Shown piece after piece: positions 1 through 7,101 of a DNA stretch of 24,379 nucleotides (positions are counted from its first letter, which is position 1; each line of letters begins with the position of its first letter). Where the stretch lies: assembly GCA_031265345.1 (NCBI GenBank), contig JAISCU010000254.1:1-24379 (forward strand), given 5' to 3'. Both the position numbers and the translations under genes were made by a program. The notes beneath the pieces were generated by a model, which saw only the letters and a program-made list of their open reading frames with translations, was not told where the DNA came from and searched no databases. Source of the stretch: Bifidobacteriaceae bacterium (GTDB taxonomy: Bacteria > Actinomycetota > Actinomycetes > Actinomycetales > WQXJ01).

Positions 1-621
1 GGGCGCGATGACGAACAGGTCTCGGAGCCGTACGACACGGGCGGGGCTTTCACCCCCACCACCGACGATCCTTCCGGAGACGTCACCGAGGAGTCCACCG
101 GGCCGTACGACGCGCCGCCCGATCCGTCGTTGGCGGAGGGCCGCGAATGGACCGGGGTGCTCACCACTTCCGTCGGCCCGCTCGACATCTCCCTCGACGG
201 CGTCGCGGCACCCCAGGCCGCCGCCAACTTCATCCAATTGGCCCGCGACGGCTACTACGACGGCTCGTCCTGCCACCGGTTGACCACGGACGGGATCTTC
301 GTGCTCCAGTGCGGCTCGCTGACCGGCGACGGCACCGACGATCCGGGCTACCAGTTCGGGCCGCTGGAGAACACTCCCGCCGACGAGGTCTATCCTCCCG
401 GCACCATCGCGATGGCCCGCGCCCAGGCCGAAGATTCCCAAGGCGCACAGTTCTTCATCGTCTACCAACAAAGCAGCATCCCAGGCGGATACAGTGTCTT
501 TGGGCATGTCACGTCCGGCCTCGACCTGATCGAGGGCGTCGCCGCCGCCGGCACCACCGACGGGGGCACGGACGGGCAGCCCGCCACTACCGTGACGATC
601 GATGGGATTGAACTACAGTGA
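1..621 (+). CDS. Cyclophilin-type peptidyl-prolyl cis-trans isomerase, 5' end missing
   Basis: The frame is open from the first base and ends at TGA 619-621, so the start lies outside the window. About 40 acidic, Ser/Thr/Pro-rich residues come first and read as a linker. They are followed by a cyclophilin domain: ANFIQLARDGYYDG, the CHR position that matches the catalytic FHR arginine, GDGTDDPGYQFG, GTIAMARA and GAQFFIVYQ. Cyclophilins catalyse cis-trans isomerisation of prolyl bonds. In actinobacteria this paralogue usually carries an N-terminal membrane or lipoprotein anchor and sits next to relA. The anchor cannot be seen here, so an extracytoplasmic location is inference. Some binding-site positions differ from the canonical FMIQGGD stretch (here IFVLQCGS), so activity may be reduced. 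The stop overlaps the GTG start of the next gene by four bases (GTGA), implying translational coupling. Confidence 0.9.
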   Translation, partial: GRDDEQVSEPYDTGGAFTPTTDDPSGDVTEESTGPYDAPPDPSLAEGREWTGVLTTSVGPLDISLDGVAAPQAAANFIQLARDGYYDGSSCHRLTTDGIFVLQCGSLTGDGTDDPGYQFGPLENTPADEVYPPGTIAMARAQAEDSQGAQFFIVYQQSSIPGGYSVFGHVTSGLDLIEGVAAAGTTDGGTDGQPATTVTIDGIELQ

Positions 622-2984
622 GCACCCCTCTAGACGCCAGCGTCCAGCCGGTCCCTCCCCTGGACGATGCCGCCCCCCAACCAACCCCCGAACCAGACCT
701 CGCCCCCGCGCCGGTCCCGGAGCCGCCGGAATCCGCGCCCGAGCCCCAGCCGGACTCGGCCCCCGAGCCGCCCACCGAACTTGCACTGGACCCGGCGGCG
801 GAGCCGCCCGAAGTCGCGCCGCTTCCCGAGCCGACGCAAGCCGTGCAACCGGCTGCCGAGCCTGAGCTGGAACCAACTGACGTCGCGCCTGAGCCCGAGC
901 CGGACTCGGCCCCCGAGCCCGTCGCCGAGGCGCAGCCGATCACGGCCGCACCGGAACCACAGTCCGAGCCTGAGGCGGCACCAGAACGGTCCGGGCCCGA
1001 GCCCGAGCCTGCACTGGCCGCAAACTCGGTCGGCGCGGCGGAGCCGCCCGCCGAGCCCGCAGCAGAATCCAGTCCCGCGCCCGAGACAGCGCCGATGCCC
1101 CCAGATGAGCAGACGGCATCGGAACCGGCCCTCGAGCCGCCCGCCGAGTCTGCGCAAGCTACAGAACCGGTCGCCGAAGCAGAGCTGCAGCCAGCCGCCG
1201 AGGCGGAGCCGCCCGAGGCCACGCTGGAACCCGAGCCAGAGTCGGCCCGAGGGCCAGAGCCATCCGCCGGGCCTGCGTCCGAACCGGTCGCAGAACCCGT
1301 CCCCGAGGCGGAGGCGACCGAGCTCGTAACCGAGCCGGTGGCAGAGAATGAGCCGGTCCCGGTGCCTGCCGAACCCGAGCCGAAGCCGACCCTCGAGCCG
1401 GGCTCGACCCCCGAGCCCTCACATGTCGCGGAGCCGGTCGCAGGACCCGTCGCCGAGGCGCAGCCGACCGAGGCCGCTCCTGAGCCAGTCGCGGAACGCG
1501 CCGAAGCAGCGCCGGAGCCGGAGGCCGCCCAACCCGGCCCCGTCGTGGAGCCGGCTGAGACGGCTCTGGATGAGGCGACGGCATCGGACAACTCCGTGCC
1601 ACCGACGCCCACCCCGGCCGCCCCGATTCCCAAACCCGGCCCCAAGCCGGGCCCCGGAGCGTTCCGCCGGCCGGGCCCCCGACCCGGACCCCCCGTGGCG
1701 CCGATCATCGCGCCCACGCACGACGACGCCGACATCGCCCGCGCGTCGGAGTGGGGACGGGTCGATCCGGACGGAACGGTCTTCGTCCGGGAAGGCAAAT
1801 CAGAACGGGCTGTCGGCCAATTCCCAGGCGTGCCCGCGGCCGAGGCACTGGCCTTGTACGCCAAACGCTTCCTGGACCTGGAGGCGCAGGTCAACCTGTT
1901 CGAGGCCCGGATAGAGCAGCTGACCCAAAAGGACATCGACCAGACCCTCTCCACCCTGAAGCAGGCTTTGGGGGAACCGGCCGCAGTCGGCGACCTGGAA
2001 GGACTGCGGGCCAAGTACCGGGCCGCCAAAGCCCATGCCGCGACCGTCCGCCAACAACTCGAGGCCGAGCGGGCAGCGGCGAAAGCCCAAGCGCTCGAGG
2101 AGCGCACCGCCCTGGTCGAGAAGGCCGAGGCGATCGCGGAGCAGCATCCCGACCAGATCAACTGGAAGCGGGCCTCGACCGATCTGCGGGAGATTCTCGA
2201 CACTTGGCGCGAGGCTCAGCGGCTCGGACCGAAGATCGACCGTCCCACCGAGGACGAACTGTGGCGGCGGTTCTCGCATGCCCGCACGTCCTTCGATCGC
2301 AAGCGGCGGACGTTCTTCGCCGAATTGGACAAGCGCCAAGGCGCCACGAAGCTGGCCAAAGAGCAGATCGTGGCCGAGGCGGAGAAGCTGTCCGCCTCCC
2401 AGGACTGGGGGGCCACCGGCCGTGAGTTCCGCGACCTGATGGATCGCTGGCGGGCGGCCGGGAGGATCGGCCGACGCGAGGACGATGCCCTCTGGGAGCG
2501 TTTCCGCGCCGCGCAGGACCAGTTCTTCCGCGCCCGCGACGCGCAGCACGCCGCGAACGACGCCGAACGCGAGACCAATCTCGCCGCCAAGCTGGCGATC
2601 GTCGAGGAGGCCGAGAAGCTGGTGCCGGTCACCGACATCAAGGCGGCCAAGGCCAAGATGCGCGACCTGGAGGACCAATGGGACAAAGTGGGCCACGTCC
2701 CGCGCCGCGACCAAGACAAGGTGGAGGGCCGCATGAAGGCGGTCGAGGAAGCCGTCCGGTCGGCCGAGGAACGCAACTGGCGCAAGTCCAATCCTGAGAC
2801 CATAGCCCGCATGACGTCGATGACCAGCCAACTGGAGGCCGTGATCGAGGGTCTGGAGCGCAAGCTGGTCAAGGTCGAGGCCTCCGGCGACGAGACCTCC
2901 ATAGCGGCCCTCAAGGAGGACATCAAGGGACGCAAGCAGATGTTGGAGAACTTGCGCGCCTCGGCCGAGCGCGGCTGGGAATAG
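618..2984 (+). CDS. DUF349 domain protein with long Pro/Glu/Ala-rich N-terminus
   Basis: This 788-residue protein starts at GTG 618 inside the stop of the cyclophilin gene. Residues 1 to about 340 are low-complexity Pro, Glu and Ala, with loosely repeated EPxPEPxxE phrases. A Pro/Gly-rich hinge follows (about 335-365). From about residue 370 the protein is charged and helical. It contains three successive DUF349-like units beginning near residues 526 (LDTWREAQRLGP), 607 (MDRWRAAGRIGRREDDALW) and 683 (EDQWDKVGHVPRRDQDK), then a coiled-coil tail. No signal peptide or membrane segment is visible, so it is probably cytoplasmic. The function of DUF349 proteins is not established, and I do not assign one. 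The acidic Pro-rich head is probably disordered. Its composition also creates long spurious antisense frames. The stop codon lies inside the first copy of a 60-bp tandem repeat. Confidence 0.88.
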   Translation: MSTPLDASVQPVPPLDDAAPQPTPEPDLAPAPVPEPPESAPEPQPDSAPEPPTELALDPAAEPPEVAPLPEPTQAVQPAAEPELEPTDVAPEPEPDSAPEPVAEAQPITAAPEPQSEPEAAPERSGPEPEPALAANSVGAAEPPAEPAAESSPAPETAPMPPDEQTASEPALEPPAESAQATEPVAEAELQPAAEAEPPEATLEPEPESARGPEPSAGPASEPVAEPVPEAEATELVTEPVAENEPVPVPAEPEPKPTLEPGSTPEPSHVAEPVAGPVAEAQPTEAAPEPVAERAEAAPEPEAAQPGPVVEPAETALDEATASDNSVPPTPTPAAPIPKPGPKPGPGAFRRPGPRPGPPVAPIIAPTHDDADIARASEWGRVDPDGTVFVREGKSERAVGQFPGVPAAEALALYAKRFLDLEAQVNLFEARIEQLTQKDIDQTLSTLKQALGEPAAVGDLEGLRAKYRAAKAHAATVRQQLEAERAAAKAQALEERTALVEKAEAIAEQHPDQINWKRASTDLREILDTWREAQRLGPKIDRPTEDELWRRFSHARTSFDRKRRTFFAELDKRQGATKLAKEQIVAEAEKLSASQDWGATGREFRDLMDRWRAAGRIGRREDDALWERFRAAQDQFFRARDAQHAANDAERETNLAAKLAIVEEAEKLVPVTDIKAAKAKMRDLEDQWDKVGHVPRRDQDKVEGRMKAVEEAVRSAEERNWRKSNPETIARMTSMTSQLEAVIEGLERKLVKVEASGDETSIAALKEDIKGRKQMLENLRASAERGWE

Positions 2985-3097
2985 GTACCCCACGAAGTTC
3001 TCCGCTTCGCTCCGATACTTCGCGGGGACCCCGGAGCGGAATAGATACCCCACGAAGTTCTCCGCTTCGCTCCGATACTTCGCGGGGACCCCGGAGC
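2978..3097. repeat. Two-copy 60-bp tandem duplication in a convergent intergenic region
   Basis: Copies 2978-3037 and 3038-3097 differ at one base by my reading (G2985 against A3045). The first copy begins in the last codons of the DUF349 gene, so each copy carries GGAATAG, including the stop triplet. Each copy contains an imperfect inverted repeat, CCCCACGAAGT with ACTTCGCGGGG (2988-2998 and 3017-3027, then 3048-3058 and 3077-3087). An alternative pairing is CGCTCCG with CGGAGCG. Because it lies between convergent DUF349 and relA, it could act as a paired, bidirectional terminator. There is no T-tract. Confidence 0.9.
2988..3087. terminator. Possible bidirectional terminator made of duplicated hairpins
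   Basis: Two hairpins (2988-3027 and 3048-3087) each pair 10 of 11 bases around an 18-base loop. They lie between the ends of the convergent DUF349 and relA genes. The loops contain TCCGCTTCGCTCCG, which can pair within itself or with the downstream CGGAGCG. Without a U-rich tail, intrinsic termination is unproven. mRNA 3' end protection would be another role. Confidence 0.35.
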
Positions 3098-3135
3098 GGG
3101 ACTCGGCTCGAGCGTAAAAGCTTGGGCTACCGCGG

Positions 3136-5427
3136 CTACAGGTGGTGGCGGCCCGAACCCGTGATCCGGTAGGCGTCGAACACGCCGTCGACCCGTCGGA
3201 TGGCGCTCAGCACCGCGTCCAGGTGGGACGTGTCCGCCAACTCGAAGACGAAGCGGTTGATGGCGACCCGGTCCCTGGTGGTGGAGACCTCGGCCGAGAG
3301 GATGTTGACGTGCGCCTCGGACAGGGTCTTCGTGACGTCGGACAGCAGATGGTGGCGGTCGAGCGCTTCGACCTGGATCTGCACCAGGTACGAGCCCTGG
3401 GTGTGGTCGCGCCATTCCACATCGACTATTCGCTCCGGTGACGATTTCTCCGCCACCTCGATGTTCGGGCACTCCGCCCAGTGCACGGACACGCCCGAGC
3501 CCCGAGTGATGAATCCGACTATCTTGTCGCCCGGCACCGGCGTGCAGCAGCGAGCCAGCTTCACCCAGACGTCGTCGAGGCCGTCCACCACCACGCCGGG
3601 GTCGCCGGTGGCGCGGGTGGCGCTGAGCCGCTGCGACACGCCCGGCCTGGACACCTCGACGATGTCCTCCTCGTTGCCCGCCTCGCCCCCGAGCGACGCG
3701 ACCAGTTTCTCGACCATCGAATGGGCCGAGTAGCGGCCCTCGCCGACGGCGGCGTAGAGCGCCGAGACGTCTTGGAAACGCAACTCGTTCGCCAGCGCCA
3801 GCAGGGCCTCGTGGGACATCAGGCGCTGGATCGGGAGGTTCTGCTTGCGCATCTCCTTGGCGATCTGCTCCTTGCCGCGCTCGACCGCCTCCTCGCGGCG
3901 TTCCTTGGTGAACCATTGCCTGATCTTGTTGCGCGCCCGTGGAGACTTGACGAACACCAGCCAGTCGCGCGACGGCCCTTGGTCGGGGGTCTTCGAGGTG
4001 AATATCTCCACCACGTCCCCGGTCTGGAGCTCGGTGTCGAGGGCCACCAGCCGCGAGTTCACCCTTGCGCCGACCGTCCGGTGCCCCACTTCGGTGTGCA
4101 CCGCGTAGGCGAAGTCGACTGGTGTCGAGCCTGAGGGGAGAGCCAGCACGTCGCCCTTCGGCGTGAAGACGTAGACTTCGGCGCGACCGATCTCGTAGCG
4201 GAGCGAGTCGAGGAACTCCCCTGGGTCTTGGGTCTCGCGTTGCCAATCGACCAATTGGCGCAGCCAATCCATCTCGGTGGGGCTGTTCGGCGCCGAATGC
4301 GATCCTTCTTTGTATTTCCAGTGGGCGGCCACGCCATATTCGCTGCGGCGGTGCATGTCATGCGTGCGGATTTGGATTTCGACTGGTTTCCCCGAGGGGC
4401 CGATCACGGTGGTGTGCAGCGACTGGTACATATTGAACTTGGGCCGTGCGATGTAATCCTTGAATCGTCCCGGCACCGGATTCCAACGCGCGTGCATCGC
4501 GCCCAACGCGGCGTAGCAGTCGCGTACCGTGTCCACCAGGATTCGCACTCCGACCAGGTCGTAGATGTCCGCCAGGTCGCGCCCGCGGACAATCATCTTC
4601 TGGTAGATCGAGTAGTAGTGCTTGGGGCGTCCGGTCACCACGCCTTTGATCTTGTTGGCCCGCAAATCGGCTTTGACCTGCTCGGCGACCACTCTGAGGT
4701 ATTCGTCGCGGGCCGGCGCGCGTTCCGCGACCACCCTCACCACTTCTTCGTACACCCGGGGATGAAGCGTCTCGAAGGAGAGGTCCTCAAGCTCCCATTT
4801 GATCGTGTTCATGCCCAGTCTGTGGGCCAACGGGGCGTAGATCTCAAGGGTTTCGCGGGCTTTGCGCTCAGCTGATTCTGGCGAGACGTATTTCCAGGTG
4901 CGGGCATTATGCAGGCGGTCGGCCAGTTTTATGAGAAGCACTCTGATATCTTTGGCGGTCGCCACCACCATTTTTCGGACGGTCTCAGATTGCGCCGCCT
5001 CGCCGTAGGTGACTTTGTCCAGTTTCGTGACGCCGTCCACCAGCAGGGCGATTTCCTCGCCGAATTCCTCTTGCAATTCGATGAGTGAATACGGCGTGTC
5101 CTCCACCGTGTCATGCAGCAACGCCGCCGCCAGAGTCGAGGGCGTCATGCCGAGTTCGGCCAGAATGGTGGCCACCGCCAGAGGGTGGGTTATGTAGGGC
5201 TCGCCGTTCTTGCGCTCCTGTCCCTGGTGGACGCGCTCGGCCACGGCGTAGGCCCGCTCGACCAGCTCGGTGGAGGCCTTCGGATGCGATGATCGCAGCG
5301 CCGCCAGCACCGGCTCCAGGGCTGTGGGCGCCGCCGGATGCGTTCGGAACCCCGGCAACCATGACAGCGGGCCGGTGTGGACAACAGACTCCACCTGGGG
5401 TTTCGGGGTGGCGCTGGTGTCAGTCAC
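3136..5427 (-). CDS. relA: Bifunctional (p)ppGpp synthetase/hydrolase (RelA/SpoT family)
   Basis: This 763-residue protein has the full Rel domain order. The HD hydrolase domain includes YITHPLAVA (78-86) and LLHDTVEDT with H105 and D106. The synthetase domain includes [13 protein letters not shown] (266-278) and [14 protein letters not shown] domain follows (about 418-479), then a cysteine-containing region ([12 protein letters not shown]) and a C-terminal ACT domain (about 678-763). The synthetase carries RFKD (321-324), the basic RxKD form found in bifunctional Rel enzymes, rather than the ExDD of E. coli RelA. It should make and degrade the alarmone that adjusts growth to amino-acid starvation. 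The GTG start at 5427 lies six bases after a TAGAAT box with no ribosome-binding site, which suggests a leaderless mRNA. In related genomes apt is directly upstream; here about 6 kb of accessory genes intervenes. Confidence 0.97.
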   Translation of the reverse strand: MTDTSATPKPQVESVVHTGPLSWLPGFRTHPAAPTALEPVLAALRSSHPKASTELVERAYAVAERVHQGQERKNGEPYITHPLAVATILAELGMTPSTLAAALLHDTVEDTPYSLIELQEEFGEEIALLVDGVTKLDKVTYGEAAQSETVRKMVVATAKDIRVLLIKLADRLHNARTWKYVSPESAERKARETLEIYAPLAHRLGMNTIKWELEDLSFETLHPRVYEEVVRVVAERAPARDEYLRVVAEQVKADLRANKIKGVVTGRPKHYYSIYQKMIVRGRDLADIYDLVGVRILVDTVRDCYAALGAMHARWNPVPGRFKDYIARPKFNMYQSLHTTVIGPSGKPVEIQIRTHDMHRRSEYGVAAHWKYKEGSHSAPNSPTEMDWLRQLVDWQRETQDPGEFLDSLRYEIGRAEVYVFTPKGDVLALPSGSTPVDFAYAVHTEVGHRTVGARVNSRLVALDTELQTGDVVEIFTSKTPDQGPSRDWLVFVKSPRARNKIRQWFTKERREEAVERGKEQIAKEMRKQNLPIQRLMSHEALLALANELRFQDVSALYAAVGEGRYSAHSMVEKLVASLGGEAGNEEDIVEVSRPGVSQRLSATRATGDPGVVVDGLDDVWVKLARCCTPVPGDKIVGFITRGSGVSVHWAECPNIEVAEKSSPERIVDVEWRDHTQGSYLVQIQVEALDRHHLLSDVTKTLSEAHVNILSAEVSTTRDRVAINRFVFELADTSHLDAVLSAIRRVDGVFDAYRITGSGRHHL

Positions 5428-5439
5428 AAGACAATTCTA
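5428..5439 (-). promoter_or_regulatory. Predicted leaderless promoter of relA (-10 box)
   Basis: On the minus strand TAGAAT (5434-5439) is followed by six bases and the GTG start of relA. The usual 6-7 base distance from -10 to transcription start places +1 on the start codon, and there is no AGGAGG-like site. No convincing -35 hexamer is visible. The same arrangement precedes the RelE-family antitoxin gene and padR. Confidence 0.6.
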
Positions 5440-5480
5440 GGGCTCGCCGCCGATTTGCCTGTTTCGATTCGGCTGTCGGG

Positions 5481-5870
5481 TCACACCACCACTTCGGCGA
5501 AACCTGGCGCGGCCTTCGCGAAGCGCTGGTCGTTGGTCCACAACGTTTGGCATCCGCCCAGCCGGGCCGCCGCCAAGTGCAGCGCGTCCGGCGTCTTCAA
5601 ACCGTGGGCGGCGCGCAGACTCGCCGCCTCGTCATACACGTCAAGGCCGAGGGGAACTATGACCATGCGTTCAAGGGTGCGCTTGTAGACGCCCTCGAGG
5701 GATGCGTTGTGCGACCGCAAAGGCCCGACCAGACACTCGAGTCTAACCAGGGGACTGAACGCGAGGCTGTCACCTGCGGTAACGAAGCGGCGCTCAATGT
5801 CGTTCGACAGTCTCCCTGGGTGCTCGATCAGGTAGATGAGGACACAACTGTCGAGGTAGGTCAGTCCCAT
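5481..5870 (-). CDS. PIN-domain toxin (VapC-like ribonuclease)
   Basis: This 129-residue protein has the PIN fold signature and all four acidic residues expected for metal-dependent RNA cleavage: D7 (YLDSCVLIYL), E45 (LVRLECLVG), D95 (KTPDALHLAAA) and D114 (WTNDQRF). VapC toxins typically cut tRNA or rRNA and are held inactive by the antitoxin. The ATG at 5870 lies ten bases before the end of the upstream antitoxin gene, so the pair is translationally coupled. Expression should come from the antitoxin promoter near 6170. The gene ends 54 bases before the relA start. The specific RNA target cannot be read from sequence. Confidence 0.88.
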   Translation of the reverse strand: MGLTYLDSCVLIYLIEHPGRLSNDIERRFVTAGDSLAFSPLVRLECLVGPLRSHNASLEGVYKRTLERMVIVPLGLDVYDEAASLRAAHGLKTPDALHLAAARLGGCQTLWTNDQRFAKAAPGFAEVVV

Positions 5871-6130
5871 GCGTTTCGGTTTTCCTGTATGTATGCCTCA
5901 ATCTCTTCGTCACTCCGCCACCGACCAGGATTCGACCTTCGAAACTCCCGTGCGATGGCGACAATCGCCGCGCCATTGCCTTTCGGCGGATCGGGCTCCA
6001 CCGGAACCAACTTGACCTGCGGCACCCGGCGCGACGAGATCACGATGTCTTCGCCCGCTTTGGCCCGGTGGATCAACTCGGACAAGTGGTTGCGCGCCTC
6101 CAGCACGCCCACCTCCGTCGCCTGCGTCAT
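5861..6130 (-). CDS. Phd/YefM-like antitoxin of the first PIN module
   Basis: This 89-residue protein begins MTQATEVGVLEARNHLSEL and continues into GEDIVISSRRVPQVKLVPVE, the N-terminal DNA-binding pattern of Phd/YefM antitoxins. The C-terminal part (about 60-89), with a short acidic helix EEIEAYIQENR, should wrap the toxin. I chose ATG 6130 because AGGAGG (6136-6141) sits five bases upstream. A TTG one codon earlier would leave only two bases. It overlaps the toxin gene by ten bases. An inverted repeat at the presumed transcription start suggests conditional autorepression. Confidence 0.87.
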   Translation of the reverse strand: MTQATEVGVLEARNHLSELIHRAKAGEDIVISSRRVPQVKLVPVEPDPPKGNGAAIVAIAREFRRSNPGRWRSDEEIEAYIQENRNAWD

Positions 6131-6145
6131 CAAGCCCTCCTCAAA

Positions 6146-6191
6146 ATGGCTAGTTCACTTAGCCATCAATTGTACGCGGAGCTGGCTAGCC
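6146..6191 (-). promoter_or_regulatory. Promoter and operator of the first PIN module
   Basis: A perfect inverted repeat, ATGGCTA-N7-TAGCCAT (6146-6152 and 6160-6166), lies just downstream of a -10 box TACAAT (minus strand, 6169-6174) and covers the expected transcription start near 6162. A further palindrome, GGCTAGCC (6184-6191), repeats the TGGCTA half-site upstream of the -10 box. This layout fits cooperative repression by the antitoxin or the antitoxin-toxin complex. Confidence 0.65.
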
Positions 6192-6228
6192 GCGGCGCGC
6201 GGCATTTCGCCACGGCGACCCGATTCGG

Positions 6229-6681
6229 CTATCCGCCCAGGCCGCGCTGAACTTCAGGTTGCGCGTCGGACCACGGGTTGGCCAGACGCAGTCCGTCGAA
6301 GCGTCGGAAGTTGGCCGTGTTTCTGGTCACCATGGTCAGACCCCTTTCTAAGGCGGTGGCAGCCAAGTATGCGTCGGCCTCAGGCGCCGGGTCCGGCAGA
6401 TGGAGCCTGGCCGCCCGCCGAGCGATCGCCGCGTCCACTACCGAGACCGACCGACGCCAATCGTTGAGCAGTTGATCCAACCACCGCCGAAGCCCGGCTC
6501 CTTGACGGGGGTCTCGGCGCTCCTTCATACCCACTCCGTACTCGAGCTCTTTGACAGTGATGGCACTGAGAAAACAGGCGAACTGGTCGACTCCGGACGT
6601 CCACTCGGCAACCCCTGGGTCACACCTGTCTGCCGTGATTTTTCGCAACTCCGACAAGACATTGGTGTCTAGCAGATACAT
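6229..6681 (-). CDS. PIN-domain toxin of the FitB/VapC type
   Basis: This 150-residue protein opens with MYLLDTNVLSELRK, typical of the FitB branch of VapC-like toxins. The PIN acidic residues are D5, E45 (ITVKELEYGV) and D103 (PEADAYLAATA). The fourth motif reads TRNTANF, where many relatives have TRNxxDF, so the final acidic position may be replaced by asparagine. It is predicted to be an RNase controlled by the upstream antitoxin, whose stop it overlaps by one base (TGATG). The protein is unlike its neighbour at 5481-5870, so the two PIN modules are separate acquisitions rather than a local duplication. Confidence 0.88.
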   Translation of the reverse strand: MYLLDTNVLSELRKITADRCDPGVAEWTSGVDQFACFLSAITVKELEYGVGMKERRDPRQGAGLRRWLDQLLNDWRRSVSVVDAAIARRAARLHLPDPAPEADAYLAATALERGLTMVTRNTANFRRFDGLRLANPWSDAQPEVQRGLGG

Positions 6682-6935
6682 CAGTCGAACTCCGCCGCCC
6701 GCAGCATCTCGACGCGGCGCTCGAGCGGCAAATCGATATCCGATGTGTCCGGCAGCGATGCGAAGTATTCGGCCACTGACTTTCCTTGTCCGCTCAGGCG
6801 CACGTAGTCGGAATACGACAGCAACACGTGCTTGGGCTCGCCCCTATCCGTCACAATTACCGGCCCTTCGCCGCTTGCCTTCTTGGCGGCGTTGGTGCGC
6901 TGGTTGAACTCTCGGCTGGTCATCAATGTGCGCAT
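6681..6935 (-). CDS. Phd/YefM-family antitoxin of the second PIN module
   Basis: This 84-residue protein contains MTSREFNQRTNAAKKAS and GPVIVTDRGEPKHVLLSYSDY, the standard Phd/YefM DNA-binding pattern (about 5-45). An acidic helical tail, DLPLERRVEMLRAAEFD, should bind the toxin. ATG 6935 follows AGGAGG (6940-6945) with a four-base spacer. An internal ATG at codon 5 is a weaker alternative. It is the first gene of a two-gene operon with the FitB-type toxin. A perfect 16-bp palindrome directly upstream is a likely autoregulatory operator. Confidence 0.88.
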   Translation of the reverse strand: MRTLMTSREFNQRTNAAKKASGEGPVIVTDRGEPKHVLLSYSDYVRLSGQGKSVAEYFASLPDTSDIDLPLERRVEMLRAAEFD

Positions 6936-6949
6936 CGGCCCTCCTCGAT

Positions 6950-6979
6950 GTAGAAACGTTTCTACCGAATGCTAGTATC
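6950..6979 (-). promoter_or_regulatory. Promoter and palindromic operator of the second PIN module
   Basis: GTAGAAACGTTTCTAC (6950-6965) is a perfect 16-bp palindrome. On the minus strand a -10-like GATACT (6974-6979) precedes it, which places the transcription start at the edge of the palindrome. The ribosome-binding site and ATG of the antitoxin follow within 15 bases. Antitoxin binding here would block initiation. Confidence 0.65.
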
Positions 6980-7014
6980 GCCCGCGCCGCAGTTCTCCCC
7001 CACACGAGGATGCG

Positions 7015-7101
7015 CACCAGCCCAAGCCGTCGCTGTGCGCGTCCTTCGACAACGCGTTCGATCCGCGCGGGGCCCCGATTCGAAGCCTTATGCTCGGGTC
7101 G
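7015..7101 (-). pseudogene. Remnant of a RelE/ParE-type toxin gene (3' part)
   Basis: Bases 7035-7077 match 9072-9114, which lie inside the intact RelE/ParE-type gene, at 35 of 43 positions without gaps by my count. Translation in the matching minus-strand frame gives PARIERVVEGRAQRRLG, against PAWIERMVKGRARSRLG in the intact toxin. The frame has no start and runs without a stop into the promoter of the PIN antitoxin. Only a C-terminal scrap of the toxin remains. The rest of 6980-7101 shows nothing else recognisable. Confidence 0.45.

Noticed and set aside
587..2203. Long minus-strand open frame of 538 codons antisense to the DUF349 head, with others at 630-1157 and 1159-1602
   Set aside because: They mirror the Pro/Glu/Ala composition of the plus-strand gene. 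The product is Ser/Gly/Ala repeats with no domain, and the frame crosses both the cyclophilin end and the DUF349 start.
2978..3097. CRISPR array
   Set aside because: There are only two directly abutting copies with no unique spacer and no cas gene nearby.
2216..4267. Minus-strand frame of 683 codons spanning DUF349 and part of relA
   Set aside because: It overlaps two well-supported genes in other frames and includes the 60-bp tandem repeat as coding. The product is Arg/Pro-rich without recognisable motifs.
5085..6467. Plus-strand frame of 460 codons over the relA start and the PIN modules
   Set aside because: It lies antisense to relA and to toxin-antitoxin genes with clear motifs and ribosome sites. 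The product is low-complexity and has no start context.
7054..7064. tRNA-like GCGTTCGATCC at 7054-7064 and again at 9091-9101
   Set aside because: It resembles a T-loop, but no acceptor stem, anticodon arm or CCA end surrounds either copy. The similarity is explained by the RelE-type toxin and its remnant.
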